A DNA stretch of 64,000 bases from NCBI RefSeq assembly GCF_037027445.1, contig NZ_JBANDL010000002.1, positions 2,232,001 through 2,296,000 of the forward strand. The letters run 5' to 3'. The stretch comes from Lysobacter firmicutimachus. GTDB taxonomy: Bacteria; Pseudomonadota; Gammaproteobacteria; Xanthomonadales; Xanthomonadaceae. The stretch's first letter is position 1. Each line of letters starts with the position of its first letter. The translations under genes were made by a program, and so were the position numbers. Positions 11,833 through 19,991 of the stretch are shown here, in pieces. Under the pieces are notes generated by a model. The model ran no database searches. It had not been told where the DNA came from and saw only the letters and a program-made list of their open reading frames with translations.

Positions 11833-12411
11833 TCATGCTGCGCGACGCAGCGGCGTAACGATCGAAGCATGTGCGGCAGCGAGCGCATCGGCTCGATGCT
11901 GAGGCGAGTAAGCCACACCTTCGGCGCGCACGAACTCGACATCGGTCACGCCGATGAAGCCGAGCACGTGACGCAGGTAGGCCTCCTGAAAATCGCTGGG
12001 CTGATCGGTGTGGAAACCGCCGCGGCCGCTGACCACGATCGCCTTCTTGCCCTTGGCCAGGCCTTCCGGCCCGTTCTCGGTGTAGCGGAACGTTTTGCCG
12101 GCCACCGCGATGCGGTCGATCCACGCCTTGAGGGTCGAAGGAATGCCGAAGTTGTACATCGGCGCGCCAAGTACGATCACGTCGGCGGCCAGGAACTGTT
12201 GCAGGATGCGTTCGGACGTTTCAGTTTCGAGCGGATCGGCCTTGGCCAGGGAACGACCGGTAAGATGCGGAATCGGATCGGCATCCAGATCGCGGTACTC
12301 GATGCTCAGGCCCGGCACCGCGTCCTGCCAGCGCGCCGCTACCGCCGCGCTAAGCTCGCGGGTGACGGACTGGGTGCCCAGGGCGCTGGAATCGATATGC
12401 AGCAGCTTCAT
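11833..12411 (-). CDS. azoR: FMN-dependent NADH-azoreductase / quinone reductase
   Basis: 192 residues, the usual AzoR length. It is a flavodoxin-fold enzyme that reduces quinones and azo compounds with NADH, in the cytoplasm. Family signatures are MKLLHIDSSALGTQSVTREL (phosphate loop for FMN), APMYNFGIPSTLKAWIDRI and SGRGGFH. It is divergent from a LysR-type gene starting at 12535, a common pairing in which the regulator senses electrophiles or quinones; that regulation is inferred. Confidence 0.93.
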   Translation of the reverse strand: MKLLHIDSSALGTQSVTRELSAAVAARWQDAVPGLSIEYRDLDADPIPHLTGRSLAKADPLETETSERILQQFLAADVIVLGAPMYNFGIPSTLKAWIDRIAVAGKTFRYTENGPEGLAKGKKAIVVSGRGGFHTDQPSDFQEAYLRHVLGFIGVTDVEFVRAEGVAYSPQHRADALAAAHASIVTPLRRAA

Positions 12412-12534
12412 GACGGACCTCGCTTCGGTTGGCTGGCGGCATGCCCGCCGCGTTGGAGCAAAGTCTGCGTCGTTGCAGTGGTGGAATAAAGCTGATTAAA
12501 TGTCACTGGCTGTTCTAATATTGGAACTATCCTC

Positions 12535-13551
12535 ATGCACGACCTGAATGACCTCTACTACTTCGCGATGGTCGTCGACCACGCCGGCTTCGCCGCCGCC
12601 GAACGCGCGCTGGGCATCCCCAAGTCGCGCCTGAGCCGGCGCATCAGCCAGCTCGAGACCGACCTGGGCGTGCGTCTGCTGCAGCGCTCGACCCGCCGCT
12701 TCGCCGTCACCGAAGTCGGCAACAGCGTCTACCGCCACGCCCAGTCCATGCTCGCCGAGGCCCAGGCCGCGCGCGAAGTGGTCGACCGCCTCAGCGCCGA
12801 ACCGCGCGGCGTGATCCGGGTCAGCGTGCCGGTCGGCCTGGCCCAGCAGCAGATCCCCAAGCTGCTGCCGGAATTCCTCGCCAAGTACCCGCAGGTGCGG
12901 GTGCAGCTGCACGTCAGCAACCGCCGCGTCGACATCATCAACGAAGGCATCGACGTCGCCCTGCGCGTGCGCTCCAAGCTCGACGACGACGGCAGCCTGG
13001 TGATGCGCAGCTTCGGCCAGATCCAGGAACTGCTGGTCGCCAGCCCCAAGTACCTGACCCGCATGGGCCGGCCGAGCAACCCCGACGAACTGTCCGACCA
13101 CGTCACCCTCAGCATCAGCGAAGACGACGCCCGCCAGCGCTGGGAGCTGCACGGCCCCGACGGCGAAGTGCGCCGGGTCGAGCTCAAGCCGCGGGTGATG
13201 GGCTTCGACTTCCCGATGCTGATGGCGCTGGCCGAGCAGGGCGTCGGCATCACCCTGCTGCCGGAAACCGTCTGCGCCGAAGCCGTGCGCCGCGGCGAAC
13301 TGGAAGTGGTGCTGCCCAACTGGCGCCTGCCGCAGGGCATCTTCCACGCCGTGTTCGCCTCGCGCCGCGGCCTGCTGCCGGCGGTGCGGGTGTTCATCGA
13401 CTTCCTGGCCGAGAAGGCCCCGTCCCTGGTCGAATCCGCCCGCCTGCAGTGCAGCGACATCAAGGGCATCCCGTGCCCCGACGGCATCGCCGGCCGCGAC
13501 AAGGCCGCCAAGGCCGACAAGTCGGCGAAGATTTCCGCGCCCGCGGCCTGA
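12535..13551 (+). CDS. LysR-family transcriptional regulator
   Basis: 338 residues. An N-terminal winged HTH (about residues 3-60: DLNDLYYFAMVVDHAGFAAAERALG, then IPKSRLSRRISQLE) is followed by a periplasmic-binding-like effector domain (about 90-300). It has a Lys/Ala-rich tail (DKAAKADKSAKISAPAA) beyond the normal fold. Its divergence from azoR across a 123-base, AT-richer spacer suggests that it controls azoR and itself from that region. The effector is unknown. Confidence 0.92.
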   Translation: MHDLNDLYYFAMVVDHAGFAAAERALGIPKSRLSRRISQLETDLGVRLLQRSTRRFAVTEVGNSVYRHAQSMLAEAQAAREVVDRLSAEPRGVIRVSVPVGLAQQQIPKLLPEFLAKYPQVRVQLHVSNRRVDIINEGIDVALRVRSKLDDDGSLVMRSFGQIQELLVASPKYLTRMGRPSNPDELSDHVTLSISEDDARQRWELHGPDGEVRRVELKPRVMGFDFPMLMALAEQGVGITLLPETVCAEAVRRGELEVVLPNWRLPQGIFHAVFASRRGLLPAVRVFIDFLAEKAPSLVESARLQCSDIKGIPCPDGIAGRDKAAKADKSAKISAPAA

Positions 13552-13696
13552 GCCCCGGCGGCATAAGCGCCGGCGGCATGAGAGAATGCCCCGCGTCCGG
13601 CGCAAGGCCGGGCGCAGGGCGGCCCGCCAGCGGCCGCCCATGATCGTCGCCCCTGCGGGCTCCGCAGCACCCGCGACCGATCGACAGCGGTTCTAC

Positions 13697-13786
13697 GGAG
13701 AGATGGCCGAGTGGTTTAAGGCAGCGGTCTTGAAAACCGCCGAAGGGTCAAACCTTCCGTGGGTTCGAATCCCACTCTCTCCGCCA
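13697..13786 (+). tRNA. tRNA-Ser (anticodon TGA)
   Basis: A complete class II tRNA. The acceptor stem is GGAGAGA/TCTCTCC with discriminator G and encoded CCA (13784-13786). The anticodon stem is GCGGT/ACCGC with loop CTTGAAA, giving anticodon TGA (13731-13733), which reads UCA. The long variable arm and the T arm GTGGG-TTCGAAT-CCCAC are present. The sequence just downstream changes to visibly lower GC, so the tRNA marks the left edge of an accessory region. Confidence 0.97.
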
Positions 13787-14124
13787 CTACCTAACTATCA
13801 AGGACTGACTTGGCTCGATTTTCACGAGGCGAGTGGCCGCCCTTTGTTCCGTTTTTCGTTGACGAAACGAAAGGGGGGTAATGTGGGTGGCGTCACTTAC
13901 GGTTGTCAAAACCTAATTCATTGGTGGTGGCTCATAAGCCTTCTTAGAGGTGGAGCTACTAATAAAAGGTTGTAGAGCGGGCTATCGCCAATAGCGCGCG
14001 TGATCGTCAAAAAAGAAATGAGCAACTTATTCGCTGAATCCCGAGTGGTCGAGGATTTTCACATCGGCCTTCTCTGTTGGTGGGTCATGTGCATCGGCAT
14101 AAAGGGATGGCTGTAGGAGGTCGC
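13787..14124. other. AT-richer spacer after tRNA-Ser, no gene seen
   Basis: About 340 bases of markedly lower GC than the flanks, beginning at the tRNA 3' end. No open frame with a credible start is present. No integrase, and no second copy of the tRNA 3' end, was found in the next several kilobases. It is probably the edge of imported DNA. Confidence 0.5.
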
Positions 14125-14394
14125 ATGCGAACGATCGCTAAAATATGGTGGGTTGCCGTTCTTGCTGGCGCAATATGCAGTGTCCAAGCAGCAACGGAGT
14201 ATGAGATAGAGGTTTCTCATGATGATGAGTTGTTCATCATAAACGGAGAAAAATTTGTGGCTAAGACGTACTGCTTTGATATGGAGGAAGGGGATAGGGT
14301 CATTTTTATCGAGGGCAGCGCCTATGGTGCTTGTGCTTCGGCAGAAATCCTAAATTTGCGGACCAAGCGGGTTTGCGAAGTTTGGTGCGAGTAA
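14125..14394 (+). CDS. Small secreted four-cysteine protein, function unknown
   Basis: 89 residues from the ATG at 14125, which has an excellent ribosome site (TAGGAGGT) a few bases upstream. A signal peptide is clear: MRTIAKIWWVAVLAGAICSVQAA, cleaved near VQAA. The mature part (about 65 residues) is acidic and has four cysteines, TYCFDM, YGACAS and RVCEVWCE, which could form two disulfides in the periplasm. Composition and codon use are less GC-rich than surrounding genes, so it is probably imported. No family is recognised. Confidence 0.7.
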   Translation: MRTIAKIWWVAVLAGAICSVQAATEYEIEVSHDDELFIINGEKFVAKTYCFDMEEGDRVIFIEGSAYGACASAEILNLRTKRVCEVWCE

Positions 14395-14494
14395 CGGGTA
14401 TTCCGGCGGGTAGTGAATTATGCGCGCGCCGAGTGGTTGGAGCGAATAGGCGCTGATTTATTGGCTCGTCACGAATTCGATTGTGAGGAGTGCT

Positions 14495-14662
14495 ATGGTG
14501 ATCAAGAAAATTCATCCTCCTAAGCCCCCAAAGCCGCCGGATAGGTTGCAAAATATGCGAACGTTACGTCCGCTGGGCAAAACAAAGTGGGTGCGTGCCC
14601 ACTGGCGTTGGGATTACTCGACTCGGCGATGGGAGTGGGTGCTTGGTCACTGGAGTAAGTAG
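14495..14662 (+). CDS. Tiny Trp-rich protein with HW repeats (YXWGXW-like)
   Basis: 55 residues. The ribosome site is TGAGGAG, four to five bases before the ATG. The N-terminal half is basic and Pro-rich (KKIHPPKPPKPPDR). The C-terminal half has two tryptophan motifs, WVRAHWRWDYSTRRW and EWVLGHW, separated by about 16 residues, like the short W-x(3)-HW units of YXWGXW-type repeat proteins. There is no signal peptide. It follows the secreted four-cysteine gene on the same strand, with about 100 bases between them, in the same low-GC stretch. The family link is a pattern match only. Confidence 0.6.
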   Translation: MVIKKIHPPKPPKPPDRLQNMRTLRPLGKTKWVRAHWRWDYSTRRWEWVLGHWSK

Positions 14663-14859
14663 GATGTTTTTATCCGGGCCGTTTTTGAGATGAGACTTAG
14701 CTTGGAAGTGTTTCTTGGAGCGGTATGCTGCGAGGATGTTCACTTTCGACAATGGCTCTGGAGTAACTCATAGTACAAGCAGGGGTGTTATTTCTACGGG
14801 TTGCGGGCAATGTTCAAGTCCTGCAGCGGATTGGCATCGAGTCGCAGCTGAAGAGGGCA

Positions 14860-15249
14860 ATGAAACGCACCTGGACCATCATCGCCGTCGCCGATGTCGC
14901 CCGCAGCTTCCGCTGGTATCAGTCCCTGTTCGGGCAGCCCGCGACCGCGCCGGCGCACGATTACTTCGGCCAGCTCGTCGATGCGGACGGGACAGTGCTG
15001 TTGTGTCTGCACCGGTGGGGCGCGCACGAGCATCCTTCGTTGGCCGACCCGGAGCGTGCCGAGCCCGGCAATGGCTTGCTGCTGTTCTTCCGCGTGGACG
15101 ATTTTTCCGAAGCGCTGCTTCGCGCCCGTGCGCTCGTGCCCCGTCTCGAAGAAGAGCCGAGCCGGAACCCGGCCACGGGGACGCTGGAGTTCGCGCTGCG
15201 CGATCCGGACGGTTACTACGTCATGGTCAGCGCGCTGACGGCCGACTAG
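14860..15249 (+). CDS. VOC-superfamily (glyoxalase/bleomycin-resistance-like) protein
   Basis: 129 residues from the ATG at 14860, preceded by AAGAGGG. It has the typical paired beta-alpha-beta-beta-beta halves: IIAVADVARSFRWYQSLFG, then LLLFFRVDDFSEALLRAR, then the C-terminal signature ALRDPDGYYVMVSA. VOC proteins bind a metal in a cupped site and act as dioxygenases, lyases or drug-binding proteins; the substrate cannot be told here. It is the first normal-GC gene after the low-GC stretch. Confidence 0.85.
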   Translation: MKRTWTIIAVADVARSFRWYQSLFGQPATAPAHDYFGQLVDADGTVLLCLHRWGAHEHPSLADPERAEPGNGLLLFFRVDDFSEALLRARALVPRLEEEPSRNPATGTLEFALRDPDGYYVMVSALTAD

Positions 15250-15318
15250 GGGGGGCGACGGACGAGATTTGCGAACAGTCGATTCGTTGCGGCTCGGGCC
15301 GCCATGACCGTGCCGGCG

Positions 15319-15351
15319 AAGGCCGGGCCGAACGACGATCGGCCCGGCCTT
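15319..15351. terminator. Bidirectional terminator hairpin
   Basis: A 13-bp perfect stem, AAGGCCGGGCCGA (15319-15331) and TCGGCCCGGCCTT (15339-15351). It lies between the plus-strand VOC gene and the minus-strand gene ending at 15391. The plus-strand tail is CCTCTTGTTT. Confidence 0.7.
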
Positions 15352-15390
15352 CCTCTTGTTTGTCGAGCCGAGCGCCGATCGCCGCGATGG

Positions 15391-16287
15391 TTACATGAAG
15401 CGCGGTGCGGACGATTTGTTGCTGTGTCCGTCGGGGCTGAACATCATCGTTTGCTCGGTGATCGAGTCCGTGCCGCGCCCGGCCAGGGTGTGCGAGGCGT
15501 TGATCGCCAGGTTCACGCTGAGGGCGACCTGGGCGAAATCGGCCTGCGCCTGCGGCAAGCGGATGTCGTAGCCGCCCTTGATCGCGTTGCTCAGTTCGGT
15601 CTGCGCGTTCTTGATCGCTTCGAACGGCACCGCATTGGTGGCGCCGACGCCGCCCTCGTTGCGGGCTTGGGGCGAGTTGAGATGATCGCGCCAACGGTCG
15701 GCCAGCGTGTTGCGGGCGGCCTGGTCGGGCGGCAGGCTCCAGTGCGCCGCGCTGTTCTGCACGAAGCTCTGGTCGGCCTTGATCGCCGCGGTAAGCAGCT
15801 TGGGGTCGCAATTCTCGTAGGACTTGATGTCGCGGCCGCCCAGGGCGAAGAAACTGTGCGGGTTGTCGAGCAGTCCCTGCAGATCGCGGCGGACGGCTTG
15901 CGGCAATTTGCTTTGCTCGGCGTTCGACGACGACGCGACCGACTTGGCCTGGCCCGGTGCGACCGGCTCGGGGATATTGGCGGCGGAGAGCTTGCCCGCG
16001 TAGCGATTCAGATTGCGGTAGGCGCTCAAGCACAGCTCGTACTGACGGTCTTCGCTCATGCCGACTTCGCGGGTCAGGCTGGCGATGGTCTTGTACGAAT
16101 TGACCTTGTCCTCGCGCGCCGCGTAGTGATTGCGCAGGAAGGCGTCGTTGGAGGTCATGTAGGCCTGGATGCCTTCCAGAGTGATCTTCTCCGGCGCGCT
16201 GCCGGCCGCCTTGCCGGAATAGCGCAGAAGACAGTCCTTCAACGACTCTTTGGACGATGCGTTGTCCGTGCTGGAACCCTGTCCCAT
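15391..16287 (-). CDS. Unrecognised 298-residue protein in the effector island
   Basis: 298 residues from the ATG at 16287, with AGGGAG upstream. There is no signal peptide or membrane segment. The composition is mostly helical and hydrophilic, with an N-terminal part (about 15-90; NDAFLRNHYAAREDKV) and a C-terminal part (about 140-280; PQAVRRDLQGLLDNPHSFFALGG, QADFAQVALSVNLAINASHTLAG). Cysteines are few. No XVIPCD or known toxin motif is seen. It lies downstream of the ADP-ribosyltransferase gene on the same strand after a 272-base gap, so it could be its partner, a chaperone, an immunity protein or a separate effector; none of these is shown by the sequence. Confidence 0.65.
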   Translation of the reverse strand: MGQGSSTDNASSKESLKDCLLRYSGKAAGSAPEKITLEGIQAYMTSNDAFLRNHYAAREDKVNSYKTIASLTREVGMSEDRQYELCLSAYRNLNRYAGKLSAANIPEPVAPGQAKSVASSSNAEQSKLPQAVRRDLQGLLDNPHSFFALGGRDIKSYENCDPKLLTAAIKADQSFVQNSAAHWSLPPDQAARNTLADRWRDHLNSPQARNEGGVGATNAVPFEAIKNAQTELSNAIKGGYDIRLPQAQADFAQVALSVNLAINASHTLAGRGTDSITEQTMMFSPDGHSNKSSAPRFM

Positions 16288-16559
16288 GCGCTTGCTCCCT
16301 CGGTCGATGGTGGATGGGGCATACGCCCGCGAGGCCGGCTTCGGCATTGCGCGGGCAGAAACAACTCCACCAACGTTCGACGACTCGCCGTCAGGACAGG
16401 CGAACGCGGTCTCGCTTGTGTTCGGTGAAATCGATCACAATACAGCGGCCTCCGCGGGCCGGGGCTGCGCTAAGCGGCGCGATCCCGCGCCGATGTTGCG
16501 CCTGCATCGCGCCGCGCCACGGCGCGGCCTGGGCAGGCTGCGTCGTGGCGTTTTTCGGC

Positions 16560-17156
16560 TTACTGCGCGAACACTTTCCAAGGCCGCGTCGCGCTGCCGG
16601 GATCGGTATTGCCCGGCTCGCAGTAGTGAGTGATGTAAGTCTTGGGGATCGTGGTCAGGAACGCGACTTCGACCCCGGGATTGACCGGGCCGCCGCTGAT
16701 GCCGAACAGGCTGGACGTGGCCAGGGTGGCGGCGTCGAAGAACACGTTGGCCTTGACCGCCGAGGCCAGGTCGCCGGCGCTGGCCACCGGCGTGATCGCT
16801 CCGGTGCCCAGGGCCTGGACGTTCAAGCCGATGCTCATCTTGTAGACATAGCTGGACGAGTAGCCGCCGGTGTCCTGGCTGGTGTCGGTGGAGACGTGCA
16901 CGGTGCGCCGGGTCTTCTCGTTCTTGATGTTGCGCAGCACGTCCCACAGGGTCGGCGCGGCGGAGTCGAGCAGCACTTGCAAACTGGTGTCGTCGGCCGG
17001 CTTCGGCAGCTTGGGTGCGGGCCCGCGCGGGACGATGCAACGCAGGATGATCGCCCGGCCGGTGTCCGGGGTGGTGGTCACCCAGGGCGAAAAGCCCTGG
17101 GCGGTGCGGATCTGATCCGGGGTGCGGCTGTCGCCGCGGTAGAGCGTGATGGGCAT
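16560..17156 (-). CDS. Cholera/pertussis-toxin-type ADP-ribosyltransferase
   Basis: 198 residues from the ATG at 17156, with AGGAG about 8 bases upstream. The N terminus LYRGDSRTPDQIRTAQGF closely resembles the R region of the LT/CT/pertussis A subunits (LYRADSRPPDEI). The STS-type motif is VHVSTDTS, followed by YSSSYVYKM. The catalytic Glu region is NPGVEVAFLTTIP, which aligns with the EQEV...GGIP region of LT; the first Glu of ExE is Gly here. The R-S-E triad is therefore complete. Such enzymes transfer ADP-ribose from NAD to protein or nucleotide targets. There is no signal peptide and no XVIPCD. The toxin domain fills the whole protein, so delivery is unexplained. Confidence 0.8.
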   Translation of the reverse strand: MPITLYRGDSRTPDQIRTAQGFSPWVTTTPDTGRAIILRCIVPRGPAPKLPKPADDTSLQVLLDSAAPTLWDVLRNIKNEKTRRTVHVSTDTSQDTGGYSSSYVYKMSIGLNVQALGTGAITPVASAGDLASAVKANVFFDAATLATSSLFGISGGPVNPGVEVAFLTTIPKTYITHYCEPGNTDPGSATRPWKVFAQ

Positions 17157-17374
17157 GGCAGGGCTCCTGTAGACGTTTGCGGTAGGCCGCGCGACGCGGC
17201 ATGGAGCGCGGACAGTCGGCCGCTGCGCTCGAACGAACGGCGTAACGCCGTATGCGCGGCCAGACGGCGTTGCGCTTACCGGTTCAAACGGCGACGTCCT
17301 GGAGACCGTGAAGGTAGGAGCGGTCCATCTAATGGGGGGAATCGAGCGATGCGGCGGACGGCGATCCCTTGGTG

Positions 17375-18862
17375 TTACTGCGGGATCCTGGGGCCGATTG
17401 GGGACGAAGGCTGCGCCTGATCGAGTTGCTGGCTTTGCGACTGCGTACGCTGCGCTTCCAGGGCGATGCTCTGATTCGCCACGCGGAGTTTTTCGTCCGA
17501 CTGTTCGACCGGTGTGGCGGCCGCCTGCTGGACCGGCACGCTGGCGCGCTTGTGCGCAGGGTCGTCGAGCCGGCCTTCGACCACGAAGACATTGCCGTTG
17601 TGACCCAGGACAACATGATCGGCGCGGTTGATTGCGTTGGCTGCCAGCGAAATGCCGTGCGCCTGCGGATGCGCTTCGCGATTGTCCTTGCACGCAGCCA
17701 GCAGGCTGCGGCTCAGTCGCTCGCTGGCTTCGTCGAAAGGTTTGCCGATCTTTTCATCAATGGCCCGTACGCCACTGCGGATCTGTTCCAGCAAGCCGTG
17801 ATCGGGATGGCCGGGGTAGTCAGGCCGTAGAACTGCGACGGCGCGCTCGGCGATCTCGGCTTTCGGCGCGTCCTGATTGGCTGTGGTCAAGGTGTGGCGG
17901 ATCGTCGCCAGTTGCATTTGCCCGTGACTGAGGTCGACGAAGCCGAAGGTCCGTCCGCTCAGGTCCAGCCCGTTCCGCTCGATCTGGCGCGGATCGAGCT
18001 TCAATGCCGCCATGTCCAGATGCACCGTCGGCGCCTGCTGATGAACAAGCCGGCCATCGCGCTCGGCGTCGTACCACTTGGCGGCGATGGTCTGTATTGC
18101 GCTGACGCCGAAATAGTCGTTATAGCCGGAGTCGCGATGGCGGCCCAGGCGCTGACTCTGATCGTAGTAACAGCGGGCAACAGCCTCGACTGAGGCAGGG
18201 TCCTTGGCGTTCTGGTAGCCGTGTTCGTTGAGCTTGACCCCAGGGGCGAATCTGAGCTAGTTCTTTGCTGCGTCTCCCAGTACGCACGATGTAGTGGGCT
18301 GGGCCCGTTGCATGAACTCATTCGGATCAAGATGGCCGTCGTTCTCGACCCGAACTCGGCTGGCCAGCGCATTCAGGCCAGCGAGCTCCGCTAGCGCTTC
18401 GCCATGGCGGAACTCCGTCAAGTAGCTCTTTGTAGGTGCGGTCAAGTCGAGCGAGGACTCATTGCCAAGTCCTTGCTGCAGGCGGAACTCAATCTCGGAC
18501 GAAAACCTCTGCACAGAATCGATTGACGTTTTCCGCCTCAGTGCATGAGCCGTTTCATGACCCAGCGCGACGGTGAGCAGGTCGCCTTGTTCTTGTGGGG
18601 ATAGTTGCGGGTCGTTGAGAGTTCTTTCGGTGAGATGGATGAGTCGATCCCGGAGGCCGTAGTGTGCCGCTTCATTCGGATTGTCGGACAGCGCTATCCC
18701 GATCAGGCTTCCGTTGCGCGCCGCGCGGGTGATCAGGTCGGCCAGCAGGGGAGAGTTGACGATGGCCGCGCGCAACTTATCCATGTCCTGTCGATGCAGG
18801 CCATTCGGTCTGGTTTCGGATCGCTTGAGAACCCCCTCAAGTTCCGCGGGAACATCGCTCAT
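17375..18862 (-). pseudogene. XVIPCD type IV secretion effector with HExxH domain, split by one in-frame amber codon
   Basis: One reading frame runs from the ATG at 18862 to the TAA at 17375-17377 (496 codons), broken only by TAG at 18257-18259 (codon 202). Part 1 (201 residues) is a zinc-metallopeptidase-like domain: LGHETAHALRR (HExxH), then GEALAELAG as a possible third ligand. After the amber codon the frame stays coding-like (NEHGYQNAKDPASVEAVARC, SGYNDYFGVSAIQTIAAKW, RTFGFVDLSHG). It reaches an XVIPCD (about residues 365-450: LRPDYPGHPDHGLLEQI, FDEASERLSRSLLAACK, INRADHVVLGHNGNVFVVEG) and a Gln-rich tail. XVIPCDs recruit antibacterial effectors to the Xanthomonadales type IV secretion system. 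A GTG or ATG near 18025/18013 could allow separate expression of the C-terminal part, but no good ribosome site is seen. It overlaps the upstream lipoprotein gene by ATGA. Confidence 0.8.
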
Positions 18863-19590
18863 TTGGCTTCTCGCGCGGCGTCGATGGCTATTGCCCCGAC
18901 ACAAGGGTCGCCTTTGTTGCTTCCATTATGAGCTCTGTACAGTTCAGCCTTTACATAGAAAGTCAGTCCATTGATGCTTGATCGACGCACGAATCCCCAC
19001 TGTTCACGATGCGGTAGTGTGGTTTCCCGGCCGTCGTATCCTTGCTCAGATAGATCGTTGGCGAATTCCGAGATGCCGAACGTGCATATCGAAGAACGAT
19101 CGTTTTCCGTATCCTTGGGCAGGAAGCTGATTCTTATGTGTTTGCCGGGAGCCTTGCGATAGACCGTGCTGACACTGACGCGATAAGAGCCGATTCCCTT
19201 CAGCTCGCCTAAGGATTCACCCTCGCGAATAGTCAGAAGCTCCGGTGTGAAAGGGCTACCCATCATTCGGGCGACATTCTCGGATTCGGTATCGGCCTCA
19301 GTACTGAGAGTGGCGGTCAGGCGAAGGATCCGTTGCCGCAGTTCGGCGACACCGATAGCAGGAGCGAGGGCATCCGCTCTGTCGGCTGTCGGTCGCGCGG
19401 TCTGCGCTTTGTGAATATGGTCGTATTTCGTCTCTGCACTTCGAGCCGCCGCATTTATTTCAACGGCTATCGGGTCTTCGTCCTGAATCACGATGGTCTC
19501 CTTGGCGCTTTCGCCGGGGGCGCGGGTGCAGCCGTTCATTGCGAGTACGCTGGCTAGCAGGACGGCATTCCGGACGAGTTCTTTGGCCAT
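18859..19590 (-). CDS. Lipoprotein, probable immunity protein of the adjacent effector
   Basis: 243 residues. The signal peptide MAKELVRNAVLLASVLAMNGC ends in a lipobox-like LAMNGC (the motif is MNGC, near consensus), followed by a charged stretch (ESAKETIVIQDEDP), so it should sit in the periplasm on a lipid anchor. The central part is helical (about 40-110), then beta-rich (IGSYRVSVSTVYR, INGLTFYVKAELY). Two cysteines in the C-terminal half (SSICTFG, DPCVGA) could pair. The stop overlaps the effector start in an ATGA, the order and coupling seen for immunity-effector pairs of the Xanthomonadales T4SS, where immunity proteins are often periplasmic lipoproteins. The immunity role is inferred from this context. 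Confidence 0.72.
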   Translation of the reverse strand: MAKELVRNAVLLASVLAMNGCTRAPGESAKETIVIQDEDPIAVEINAAARSAETKYDHIHKAQTARPTADRADALAPAIGVAELRQRILRLTATLSTEADTESENVARMMGSPFTPELLTIREGESLGELKGIGSYRVSVSTVYRKAPGKHIRISFLPKDTENDRSSICTFGISEFANDLSEQGYDGRETTLPHREQWGFVRRSSINGLTFYVKAELYRAHNGSNKGDPCVGAIAIDAAREAK

Positions 19591-19991
19591 TTGCGTTCTT
19601 CCGCGATAGTCCGTTGGCGAAGAAATTACGCCAACTTCAGCGAACGAGCTAGATGGATACCGAAAGTTGCGATCTCCGTCGGCTAGTGTGTTTTACCCGA
19701 TGGCGCCGCTCCCAGTGCCATTGCCGAACCTCCGTTGCAGTCGACCTAACGACGCGAAAGCCCATCTGTCGGGCTACTTGACTGGCCGCGAGCAGTCGCT
19801 GGATGCGGCGCAGGAGCCTTGCGAAGAGAGGTTCATCTCAGCTCGGACGGATCATAGTGCTAGGTAAGCGGCACCGTCTCTGAAAACGATCGAGACCCAA
19901 CCGGGTTTTTTCGGCCAGTTTCATGCTTTCCAGCACGGCGACACGGGTCAATGACCTCGGATCAGACCGAATTAAATCAGCCCCATTCCGG
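19591..19991. other. Intergenic, no supported gene
   Basis: About 400 bases, AT-richer than the chromosome average. Short open frames occur on both strands (for example a minus frame ending near 19838, with LTRVAVLESMKLAEKTRLG), but none has a convincing start or family match. It could carry the promoter of the lipoprotein-effector pair, which starts at 19590, or a gene remnant. Confidence 0.4.

Noticed and set aside
13586..13975. An open frame running through tRNA-Ser
   Set aside because: The tRNA structure is complete. The frame has no ribosome site and mixed composition.
17375..18862. Amber codon as a site for pyrrolysine or programmed readthrough
   Set aside because: Nothing here (no suppressor tRNA, no pylS, no stem-loop noticed after the TAG) supports recoding, so a simple nonsense mutation is the default reading.
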